A DNA stretch of 64,000 nucleotides. Source: Metabacillus mangrovi. Its GTDB lineage: Bacteria; Bacillota; Bacilli; Bacillales; Bacillaceae. The DNA lies in assembly GCF_009711125.1 (NCBI RefSeq), contig NZ_WMIB01000011.1:55761-119760 (forward strand). Reading direction: 5' to 3'. Below are positions 56,803 to 64,000 of this stretch, piece by piece (the first letter of the stretch is position 1; the number at the start of each line of letters is the position of its first letter). A model generated the notes under the pieces. It saw nothing but the letters and a program-made list of their open reading frames with translations, ran no database searches and had not been told where the DNA came from. Made by a program: the position numbers and the translations under genes.

Positions 56803-58038
56803 ATGTGGAGAAAACGGTTTGCAGCATCTTTCGGTCTAGCTGCCGGCACGTTTCTGCTCGCCGGATGCCAGGCTGAGAATGCATCATCTGACGGAAAAAT
56901 AAAGCTCGAGCTGTTTTCCAATAAAGCAGAGAACGTCGGTACATTCGAAGGGCTGATCACAGAGTTTGAAAAAGAGAATCCAGCGATTGATATTCAGCTG
57001 AACGCGCCGCCTGAAGCAGAAACCGTGCTGAAGACGAGGCTGGTAAAAGAGGATATGCCTGACCTGCTCGCCATAGGAGGCAACGGTTCTTACGGTGAAC
57101 TCGCGAATGCCGGCATCTTTTATGACTTTTCCAAAAGCGGCCTGCTTGATCAGGTGAAGCCGTCCTATACTGAGATGATTGATGAGCTTGCCAATGAAAA
57201 AGAGGGTACATACGGGATTCCATTTGCTACGAACGCCAATGTGGTCATATACAACAAGGCAAAATTGAAGGAATACGGACTGACCCCTCCAAATATATGG
57301 AGTGACTTCATTGGACAGTTGGAAACAGTTAAAAAAGCAGGAGATGTGCCGATCTACTTCACTTTAAAAGATGCATGGACCGGGATGATCCCATGGAATT
57401 CTGTAGCAGGAAATCTTCAGGGTGAAAATTTTGCCGAAAAAAAGCGAAACGATAAAGCGAGCTTTACGGAAGATTATAACGATGTTGCAGACAAAATGCT
57501 GACGCTCCTCCAGTACGGGCATCAAAACAATTACGGTTACGGCTATGCAGATGGAAATAAGGCATTTGCCAACGGGGAAGGGGTCTTTTACCTCCAGGGA
57601 AACTGGGCAATCCCGGAGATCCAGAAACTGAATCCTGATCTGGAAATGGGGGTTTTCCCGCTCCCAGTAACGGATGATCCAAAGAAAAACAACCTCGTTT
57701 CAGGAGTCGATGTTCTCCTGACGATGAATAAAGAGATTGAACATGAAGAGGAAGCAAAGAAATTCCTGGCCTTTATGCTGGAAAAAGAGAATTCAAAGCG
57801 CTACATCGATGAGCAGAAGGCATTTTCTGCCCTGGAAGATGTGATTCAGGAGGACCCGGTCATGCAGGGCATCCAGGAAAGCTTTGAGAAGGAGCAGCTG
57901 ACCGGTTTCCCCGATCACGCCTATCCAAGAGCTATCCGGGCTGAGGGGCTGATTCAGGAATTCCTGATCAGAAAAGATAAAGAGGCATTTTTGCGTAAGA
58001 TGGACCGGGAGTGGGACAAGGTTCAAAACCGCTATTAA
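56803..58038 (+). CDS. Sugar ABC transporter substrate-binding lipoprotein
   Basis: 411 residues from ATG 56803 (GAGGAG seven bases upstream); an in-frame start at 56764 would lie in the operator. The lipobox is FLLAGC. A family-1 extracellular binding protein (GTFEGLITEFEKENPAIDIQLN, GVFYLQGNWAIPEI). The ligand is not evident; the permeases resemble those for multiple sugars or maltodextrins. First gene of a three-gene operon with no hydrolase. Confidence 0.92.
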   Translation: MWRKRFAASFGLAAGTFLLAGCQAENASSDGKIKLELFSNKAENVGTFEGLITEFEKENPAIDIQLNAPPEAETVLKTRLVKEDMPDLLAIGGNGSYGELANAGIFYDFSKSGLLDQVKPSYTEMIDELANEKEGTYGIPFATNANVVIYNKAKLKEYGLTPPNIWSDFIGQLETVKKAGDVPIYFTLKDAWTGMIPWNSVAGNLQGENFAEKKRNDKASFTEDYNDVADKMLTLLQYGHQNNYGYGYADGNKAFANGEGVFYLQGNWAIPEIQKLNPDLEMGVFPLPVTDDPKKNNLVSGVDVLLTMNKEIEHEEEAKKFLAFMLEKENSKRYIDEQKAFSALEDVIQEDPVMQGIQESFEKEQLTGFPDHAYPRAIRAEGLIQEFLIRKDKEAFLRKMDREWDKVQNRY

Positions 58039-58064
58039 ACAATTGAGAGGGGAGGACTGGGGAG

Positions 58065-58928
58065 ATGAAAAATAGACAGCGTGCCTTTATGTTGATGACC
58101 ATCCCGGCACTCATTCTGTTCTTTGTTTTTCACACATACCCTGCACTTCAGGGAATCTATTACAGCTTCACAGATTATAAAGGCTACGGGGAATGGAGCT
58201 TCGTCGGTCTGAAAAACTACTTCAATGTGTTTCAGGATGAACGGGCGCTTCAGGCGTACGGATTTACCTTTCAGTTTGCGGTGGTCGCTACAATTCTCGT
58301 GAATGTTTTCAGCTTGCTGATCGCCATCGGCCTCAATTCCAGGATCAAATTTTCAAAAACGCTGAGAGCCGTTTACTTTTTGCCGAACATCCTGAGCATT
58401 TTGATCGTCGGCTACATATTCAACTTTATTTTCACCATGTTTGTGCCGGAGATCGCCCAGGTGCTTGGCATTAATGCCCTGGCTGAAAACATCCTCGGGA
58501 AGCCCGATGTTGCCTGGCTTGGAATACTGACTGTATCTGTATGGCAGGCGGTTGCATTTAATACGATCCTTTATCTGGCCGGGCTTGTTACCATTCCGGA
58601 GGATATGTATGAAGCGGCAAGCATCGATGGGGCGGGTGTATGGAGAAAGTTCTGGAACATTACCTTCCCGCTCATCGCACCGTTCTTCACGATCAATATG
58701 GTTCTTGCGATGAAGAACTTCCTGATGATCTTCGACCACATCATCGCTATGACCGGCGGAGGCCCCGGGACGTCTACTGAGTCTATCTCGCTCCTTATCT
58801 TCCGCGGAGGATTTGAGGGTGGAGAATTTGCCTATCAGTCTGCCAACGCTGTGATCTATTTCCTTGTGATTGTGATTATTTCGGTTGTGCAGCTGCGTTA
58901 CCTGCAGAGAAGAGAGGTGGAGCTGTAA
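58065..58928 (+). CDS. Sugar ABC transporter permease (MalF type)
   Basis: 287 residues with six membrane helices and the EAA loop EAASIDGAGVWRKFWNITFPLIAP. Its stop overlaps the next start by one base (TAATG). No ATPase gene is present, so a shared ATPase is expected. Confidence 0.93.
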   Translation: MKNRQRAFMLMTIPALILFFVFHTYPALQGIYYSFTDYKGYGEWSFVGLKNYFNVFQDERALQAYGFTFQFAVVATILVNVFSLLIAIGLNSRIKFSKTLRAVYFLPNILSILIVGYIFNFIFTMFVPEIAQVLGINALAENILGKPDVAWLGILTVSVWQAVAFNTILYLAGLVTIPEDMYEAASIDGAGVWRKFWNITFPLIAPFFTINMVLAMKNFLMIFDHIIAMTGGGPGTSTESISLLIFRGGFEGGEFAYQSANAVIYFLVIVIISVVQLRYLQRREVEL

Positions 58929-59749
58929 TGAAAAAAGGAAAAACGAACTGGCTCGTAACCCTCCTTCTGCTGGCGGGCTCGGTGCTCATCTTATTTCCGC
59001 TGTACCTGGCTGTAACGATCTCGTTTAAAACACCGGAGGAAATGGGCAAGTCCCTGCTCGCCTTGCCGGAACAGTGGAATTTCTCAAACTATGCAAAAGC
59101 GATTGAACTGACGAACTTTTTCAATGCATTCGGGAACAGTCTGCTGATTACGGTCTTTGTCGTCGTCCTCACTCTATTGACAAATTCCATGGTGGCCTAC
59201 GCGATCGCCCGGAACATGCATAAAAAATTCTATAAGTTTATCTTTTATTATCTCGTTAGTGCGATGTTCATTCCGTTTCCGATCATCATGCTTCCGATCG
59301 TGAAGCAGACTGCTCAGTGGAACCTGGATAACCTGATCGGCCTGATTTTCCTTTATGTCGTTTACGGACTCGCCTTTAACGTGTTTTTATATGTCGGGTA
59401 CATTAAATCCATTCCGAAAGAGCTTGAGGAGGCAGCGATTGTGGATGGCGCAAGTACATGGGGCGTCTTCTGGAAGGTTATCTTCCCGCTGCTGATGCCG
59501 ATGAATGCAACGGTTGGAATCCTGACAACCCTCTGGGCCTGGAATGACTTCATGCTGCCGCTCGTTATCATCAGCGACCGGGAGCTCTCGACACTGCCGC
59601 TTGTCCAGTTCGTTTTCCAGGGACAGTTCAGCACCGACTACAATCTCGCTTTCTCTTCCTATCTGATGGCACTTGCCCCAATGATTCTCGTTTATATCAT
59701 TGCGCAAAAATGGATCATCAGGGGAGTAACAAAGGGTGCGATCAAATAA
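58928..59749 (+). CDS. Sugar ABC transporter permease (MalG type)
   Basis: 273 residues with six membrane helices and the EAA loop EEAAIVDGASTWGVFWKVIFPLLMP. Last gene of the operon; a terminator follows within 10 bases, and gyrA has its own promoter after that. Confidence 0.93.
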   Translation: MKKGKTNWLVTLLLLAGSVLILFPLYLAVTISFKTPEEMGKSLLALPEQWNFSNYAKAIELTNFFNAFGNSLLITVFVVVLTLLTNSMVAYAIARNMHKKFYKFIFYYLVSAMFIPFPIIMLPIVKQTAQWNLDNLIGLIFLYVVYGLAFNVFLYVGYIKSIPKELEEAAIVDGASTWGVFWKVIFPLLMPMNATVGILTTLWAWNDFMLPLVIISDRELSTLPLVQFVFQGQFSTDYNLAFSSYLMALAPMILVYIIAQKWIIRGVTKGAIK

Positions 59750-59757
59750 AGCATCAG

Positions 59758-59787
59758 AGCCTCCTGCCATGCAGGGGGCTTTTTTCC
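59758..59787 (+). terminator. Terminator of the importer operon
   Basis: AGCCTCCTGC-CAT-GCAGGGGGCT is followed by six T. Confidence 0.9.
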
Positions 59788-59953
59788 TTTAGCCATGCGC
59801 GACATTTTCCGTAATTGACGTGTAATATAAAGGGATTATTGATATAATGGAGAATATGGCCTGATTTAAGCTGCTATAATCTTTCATACGATTTTGATAT
59901 AAACGGAGATAGTTTTTCTAACTCCCAAACTAAAGTTCTGGGGAGGTTTAAAC

Positions 59954-62413
59954 ATGGCTGAAGATAAGACACCTCAAGTGAGGGAAATAAATATCAGTCA
60001 GGAAATGCGGTCGTCCTTTTTGGATTACGCGATGAGCGTAATCGTTTCGAGGGCCCTTCCTGATGTAAGGGACGGACTGAAGCCCGTCCACCGCCGGATT
60101 CTTTACGCAATGAATGACCTCGGCATGACAAGCGATAAGCCTTTTAAAAAGTCTGCCCGTATCGTCGGAGAAGTAATCGGTAAGTATCACCCCCACGGTG
60201 ACTCTGCTGTTTATGACACGATGGTCCGGATGGCGCAGGACTTTAACTTCCGCTATATGCTGGTGGACGGCCACGGAAACTTCGGTTCGGTGGATGGAGA
60301 TGCAGCAGCTGCGATGCGTTACACAGAAGCGCGCATGTCCAAAATCTCAATGGAAATCTTGAGAGATATTAATAAAGATACGATCGATTATCAGGATAAC
60401 TATGATGGTTCCGAGAAAGAACCGGTCGTTCTTCCAGCCAGATTCCCCAACCTGCTCGTTAACGGTGCAGCAGGAATCGCGGTCGGGATGGCAACGAATA
60501 TTCCCCCGCATCAGCTCGGTGAAATCATTGACGGAGTCCTTGCTGTCAGCAAAAATCCGGAAATTTCAATAGCTGAACTGATGGACATCATTCCGGGACC
60601 GGATTTCCCGACAGCTGGCCAGATCCTCGGGCGCAGCGGAATCCGCAAGGCCTACGAGACAGGTCGCGGCTCGATCATCATCCGCGCCAAAGTGGAAATT
60701 GAAGAAAAGCCGTCGGGCAAGCAGGTAATTCTCGTTCATGAGCTTCCTTATCAGGTAAACAAGGCGAGACTGATCGAAAAGATTGCCGACCTCGTCCGTG
60801 ATAAGAAGATTGATGGAATTTCCGACCTCCGTGATGAGTCAGACCGGAACGGAATGAGAATTGTCATAGAAGTCCGCAAAGATGCGAATGCCAACGTTCT
60901 TTTGAACAACCTCTATAAACAGACGGCTCTTCAGACAAGCTTTGGAATCAACATGCTTGCTCTGGCAGACGGCCAGCCGCAGGTATTAAATTTGAAACAG
61001 TTCCTTGAGCATTACCTTGAGCATCAGAAAGTCGTTATTAAACGCCGTACTGCGTTCGAACTGAGAAAAGCGGAAGCACGGGCCCATATATTAGAAGGCC
61101 TGCGCATCGCACTCGATCATCTCGATGCGGTCATCGCCCTGATCCGCGGATCACAGACGACGGATATTGCGCGTAATGGCTTAATGGAGCAGTTTTCCCT
61201 CAGTGAAAAGCAGGCACAGGCGATCCTTGATATGCGCCTTCAGCGCCTGACCGGACTGGAGCGGGAAAAAATCGAAGAGGAATACCAGGGCCTCGTTGCT
61301 CTGATTGCCGAGCTTAAAGCGATCCTTGCCGATGAAGAAAAAGTTCTTGAAATCATCAGGGAAGAGCTTCTTGAAATCAAAGAGCGCTTCAACGATGTGC
61401 GCCGTACGGAAATTATCGCAGGTGGTGCAGAAATCTTTGAGGACGAGGATCTGATTCCGGAAGAAAATATCGTTCTGACCCTCACACATAAGGGCTACAT
61501 CAAGCGCCAGCCGATCTCGGCCTACCGCAGCCAAAAGCGCGGAGGCAGAGGAATACAGGGAATGGGTACAAATGAAGATGATTTCGTTGATCAGTTATTG
61601 ACGACTTCTACTCATGATACGATCCTGTACTTCACGAACAAAGGAAAAGTGTACCGGACAAAAGGATACGAAATTCCTGAGTACGGACGGACGGCGAAGG
61701 GTCTTCCGATCATCAACCTTCTCGGAGTCGAGCGGGATGAGTGGGTGAAAGCCATTATTCCGGTATCGGAATTTGCAGATGACTGGTATTTGTTCTTCAC
61801 CACAAAGCAGGGGATATCCAAGAGGACACCTCTTTCCCAATTCGCGAACATCCGTACAAACGGCCTGATCGCCCTTGGATTGCGTGAGGAAGATGAATTA
61901 ATCTCAGTCCGTCTGACCGACGGATCGAAAGACATCATCATCGGAACGAAGGATGGCATGATGATCCGTTTCCCTGAATCCGACGTCCGCCAGATGGGAA
62001 GAACCGCAACCGGCGTGAAAGGCATCAGCCTGAGTGAAGATGATGAAGCAGTAGGGATGGAGATTCTGGAGGAAGACACAGATATCCTGATCGTGACCCG
62101 CAATGGATTTGGAAAACGGACTCCTGCCGGAGAGTACCGCATTCAGAGCCGTGGAGGAAAGGGTCTGAAAACCTGCAACATTACAGATAAGAACGGGCCG
62201 GTCGTTTCATTTAAAGCATCCGCAGGCGAAGAGGATCTCATGCTGATTACAGCAAACGGGGTTCTGATCCGCATGGATGTAAACGATATTTCTACAATGG
62301 GAAGGAACACACAGGGGGTACGCCTGATCCGATTGGGTGAAAACCACCACGTTTCCACAGTTGCTCTTGTAGAAAAAGAAGAGCTGGAAGAAAATCATCC
62401 AGAAGCAGAATAA
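59954..62413 (+). CDS. gyrA: DNA gyrase subunit A
   Basis: 819 residues. The breakage-reunion domain has the catalytic tyrosine in [10 protein letters not shown] and the quinolone region [17 protein letters not shown], which shows serine and glutamate-equivalent positions of the susceptible type as far as can be read. The C-terminal beta-pinwheel contains the GyrA box ([10 protein letters not shown]). An extended -10 (TGATATAAT, about 59847-59855) probably drives it independently of gyrB. Confidence 0.98.
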   Translation: MAEDKTPQVREINISQEMRSSFLDYAMSVIVSRALPDVRDGLKPVHRRILYAMNDLGMTSDKPFKKSARIVGEVIGKYHPHGDSAVYDTMVRMAQDFNFRYMLVDGHGNFGSVDGDAAAAMRYTEARMSKISMEILRDINKDTIDYQDNYDGSEKEPVVLPARFPNLLVNGAAGIAVGMATNIPPHQLGEIIDGVLAVSKNPEISIAELMDIIPGPDFPTAGQILGRSGIRKAYETGRGSIIIRAKVEIEEKPSGKQVILVHELPYQVNKARLIEKIADLVRDKKIDGISDLRDESDRNGMRIVIEVRKDANANVLLNNLYKQTALQTSFGINMLALADGQPQVLNLKQFLEHYLEHQKVVIKRRTAFELRKAEARAHILEGLRIALDHLDAVIALIRGSQTTDIARNGLMEQFSLSEKQAQAILDMRLQRLTGLEREKIEEEYQGLVALIAELKAILADEEKVLEIIREELLEIKERFNDVRRTEIIAGGAEIFEDEDLIPEENIVLTLTHKGYIKRQPISAYRSQKRGGRGIQGMGTNEDDFVDQLLTTSTHDTILYFTNKGKVYRTKGYEIPEYGRTAKGLPIINLLGVERDEWVKAIIPVSEFADDWYLFFTTKQGISKRTPLSQFANIRTNGLIALGLREEDELISVRLTDGSKDIIIGTKDGMMIRFPESDVRQMGRTATGVKGISLSEDDEAVGMEILEEDTDILIVTRNGFGKRTPAGEYRIQSRGGKGLKTCNITDKNGPVVSFKASAGEEDLMLITANGVLIRMDVNDISTMGRNTQGVRLIRLGENHHVSTVALVEKEELEENHPEAE

Positions 62414-62423
62414 AATAATGACA

Positions 62424-62459
62424 AAAAAAGGAGCAGCCGTTAAAGGTTGCTCCTTTTTG
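62424..62459 (+). terminator. Terminator of gyrA
   Basis: AAAAGGAGCA, a 10-base loop and TTGCTCCTTTTT form the stem and T run. Confidence 0.88.
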
Positions 62460-62518
62460 TGCCGATATAAATGATAAATAGGTCTAATGACTCAATTTAT
62501 CTAAAAGGGGGGCTGCAG

Positions 62519-63592
62519 GTGAGGACCGGACTTGAACAGTTAATAGAAGGGTGTATCCTATCTGAAGATGTGACGAGCAGATCAAGAGATCCGATTATGA
62601 AGAAGGACACCATTCTCAATCAGGAGATGATCGGAGTACTGAATGCATTTCTTATAAAAGAAGCAGCTGTAAAGCCTTATCTGAGCAGCGGAGAGCCTTT
62701 TCAGCCGGGTTATTCGATTCAAAGCAGGCAGCAGTCACCACAGGAAAGCTTTTCGGATTGTACTTCAGATTTCAGAAAAAATGCGGAACTGTTTCATCTT
62801 GCGTTTCTTTCCTGGCAGTCAGGAGCAGCTGTGGATCTGCCTAAAATCAGAGAGATTGTCCTGCCTCTTGCAGAAAGGTATAAGGAGGAGCCCGGAGAGC
62901 TGCTGAAAATCCCTTCAGCATTTTCAAGCCAGGCCTATGTAGCTCAGCACAGTCTGGCAGTATCCATGCTGAGTGCCTTTATTGCAAACCAGCTCGGTTT
63001 TCCGCAGGGAGAAGTGAACCAGATTGCATTGGCGGGAGCGTTAAGTGACTGCGGAATGGCCAAAATGACTCCGGCAGTCCTGCAAAAGAAACTCGCACTC
63101 ACGGATCGGGAATTCGCTGAGATTAAACAGCATTCCATCGCCGGCTATAAAATGATTAAAGAAATATCAACAATTAAAGAAGGAGTGAAGGTTGGCGTCC
63201 TCCAGCACCATGAGCGGCTGGACGGCAGCGGGTATCCGCTCGGAGTCAAAGGCGAACAGCTTCATCCATACGGAAAAATCGTAGCCGCTGCTGATACATT
63301 CATGGCTATGATCTGTCCGAGACCGTATCGGAGCCCCCTCTCACCTTTTAAGGTAATAGAAGAAATGAAACAGGACAGCTTCGGGAAATTTGATCTGAGT
63401 ACAGTTGATGTAATATCAAAAATGCTTGCCCGGCTGCTCCGCGGCTCACATGTTAAACTGTCAGATGGAACGATTGGGGAAGTCATTTTTACGGACCCGC
63501 AGCATCCGGTCAGACCCATTATCCGGACGAACGGAAAAGAAATGGTGCAGCTTGAAAAGCGGCTGGATCTTTATATAGAAGAAATCCTCTAA
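62519..63592 (+). CDS. HD-GYP-like protein with an altered metal site
   Basis: 357 residues from GTG 62519 (GGGGGG six bases upstream). The C-terminal two-thirds align with HD-GYP c-di-GMP phosphodiesterases: HSLAVSMLSAF, KQHSIAGYKMI, HHERLDGSGYPLG and GKIVAAADTFMAM. The defining HD pair is SD here (ALSDCGM, residues 176-177; codon at 63044-63046), and the aspartate usual in the D-x-F-D-A motif is Met. Catalysis is therefore doubtful; it may sense a nucleotide or have lost activity. The N-terminal 100 residues have no recognised domain. Between gyrA and the rRNA operon. Confidence 0.85.
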   Translation: MRTGLEQLIEGCILSEDVTSRSRDPIMKKDTILNQEMIGVLNAFLIKEAAVKPYLSSGEPFQPGYSIQSRQQSPQESFSDCTSDFRKNAELFHLAFLSWQSGAAVDLPKIREIVLPLAERYKEEPGELLKIPSAFSSQAYVAQHSLAVSMLSAFIANQLGFPQGEVNQIALAGALSDCGMAKMTPAVLQKKLALTDREFAEIKQHSIAGYKMIKEISTIKEGVKVGVLQHHERLDGSGYPLGVKGEQLHPYGKIVAAADTFMAMICPRPYRSPLSPFKVIEEMKQDSFGKFDLSTVDVISKMLARLLRGSHVKLSDGTIGEVIFTDPQHPVRPIIRTNGKEMVQLEKRLDLYIEEIL

Positions 63593-63620
63593 GAAGCCGA
63601 ATCTTCCCGGCTTCTTTTTT
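63592..63620 (+). terminator. Terminator of the HD-GYP-like gene
   Basis: GAAGCCG, an 8-base loop and CGGCTTC are followed by six T. Confidence 0.85.
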
Positions 63621-63792
63621 CAGCGGTTTGCAGCGGGTAAACCGCGGCTCCATGCGAAAGGTGAAGCGATCCGACAGAGGAGTGCGGATAAGAAGGGCCT
63701 GAGAAATCTTCCTCTTTTAAAGTAATTACTAAGCATCAGAATGAGTTTAGTTAGGTGCGAGAAAAAAAGATCAAAAAAGTTTTAGAAAAACC

Positions 63793-63822
63793 TTGACCAT
63801 GGATAGTGCCCGGTGGTATATT
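63793..63822 (+). promoter_or_regulatory. rRNA operon promoter
   Basis: TTGACC is followed after 18 bases by TATATT, with AT-rich sequence (AAAAAAGTTTTAGAAAAA) upstream, as expected for a strong rRNA promoter. The leader from about 63829 to 63925 holds no gene. Confidence 0.8.
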
Positions 63823-63925
63823 AAGATAGTTCCTTCGGGAGCAGTGCTAAAAAGTTCCTTGAAAACTAAACAAATCGAAGTGCCAACGTTAATTCTAAAG
63901 TTTTAAACAAGAGCTAGTCAAACAC

Positions 63926-64000
63926 TTTTTGGAGAGTTTGATCCTGGCTCAGGACGAACGCTGGCGGCGTGCCTAATACATGCAAGTCGAGCGGATCTCT
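63926..64000 (+). rRNA. rrs: 16S ribosomal RNA, 5' end (runs off the right edge)
   Basis: The conserved 5' end GGAGAGTTTGATCCTGGCTC begins at about 63931, and mature 16S should start a few bases earlier. GACGAACGCTGGCGGCGTGC and ATGCAAGTCGAGCG follow. It is the first rRNA operon right of gyrA, as rrnO is in B. subtilis. Confidence 0.97.

Overview
The window is the replication-origin region of an endospore-forming member of the Bacillaceae (low-GC Gram-positive). The evidence is the gene order rpmH-dnaA-dnaN-yaaA-recF-remB-gyrB on one side of the origin and rnpA-spoIIIJ-jag-mnmE-mnmG-rsmG-noc-soj-spo0J on the other, the sporulation-linked genes yyaC, spoIIIJ and spo0J, the essential WalRK system with walH, walI and walJ, and a 16S rRNA gene starting at the right edge. 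Only about 75 bases of 16S are present, so genus cannot be assigned.

Layout from left to right. 1-3.7 kb is an accessory pocket: the right end of an IS21-like element has cut into the last gene of a small AT-rich, restriction-like cluster that abuts the 3' end of rlmH. 3.9-13.4 kb carries rlmH, a small CxxH/CxxC protein embedded in a DnaA-box cluster, htrC, the walRKHIJ operon and an M23 peptidase. 13.6-14.9 kb holds phased short repeats and a Lys-Glu-Asp-Phe tRNA cluster containing repeated 5' tRNA halves. 15-17 kb has a GNAT gene and purA. 17.2-25.7 kb is a beta-glucan utilisation locus: LacI regulator, ABC importer, GH1 beta-glucosidase and secreted GH16 endoglucanase. 26-33 kb is dnaC, rplI-gdpP-yybS and rpsF-ssb-rpsR. 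33-38.8 kb is ychF, a DUF951 gene, mscS, yyaC, a DUF554 gene and spo0J-soj. 38.8-41.6 kb is a second accessory pocket inserted between soj and noc, including a collapsed group IIC intron. 41.6-49.5 kb is noc back to rpmH. 49.6-51.6 kb is the bipartite oriC around dnaA. 51.6-64 kb is dnaN through gyrA, a HD-GYP-like gene and the first rRNA operon, with an extra ABC sugar importer operon lodged between gyrB and gyrA.

Most genes left of oriC are on the minus strand and most right of it on the plus strand, so replication and transcription are largely co-directional. The main exceptions are the glucan locus and yyaC. Several DNA sites belong to the same chromosome-maintenance machinery as the genes: DnaA boxes, a parS-like site inside walK for Spo0J, and Noc-like sites in soj and upstream of walR.

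The most unusual material is non-coding. First, two tRNA genes (Lys and Phe) are each preceded by copies of their own first 26 or so bases joined to a shared 72-base tail. Second, three intergenic regions, each lying between an intrinsic terminator and the next gene, carry arrays of 10-12-base words spaced 19-21 bases apart. The word differs between loci but keeps a common scaffold (on the minus strand TTTC at one end and AA at the other). I cannot name either family.
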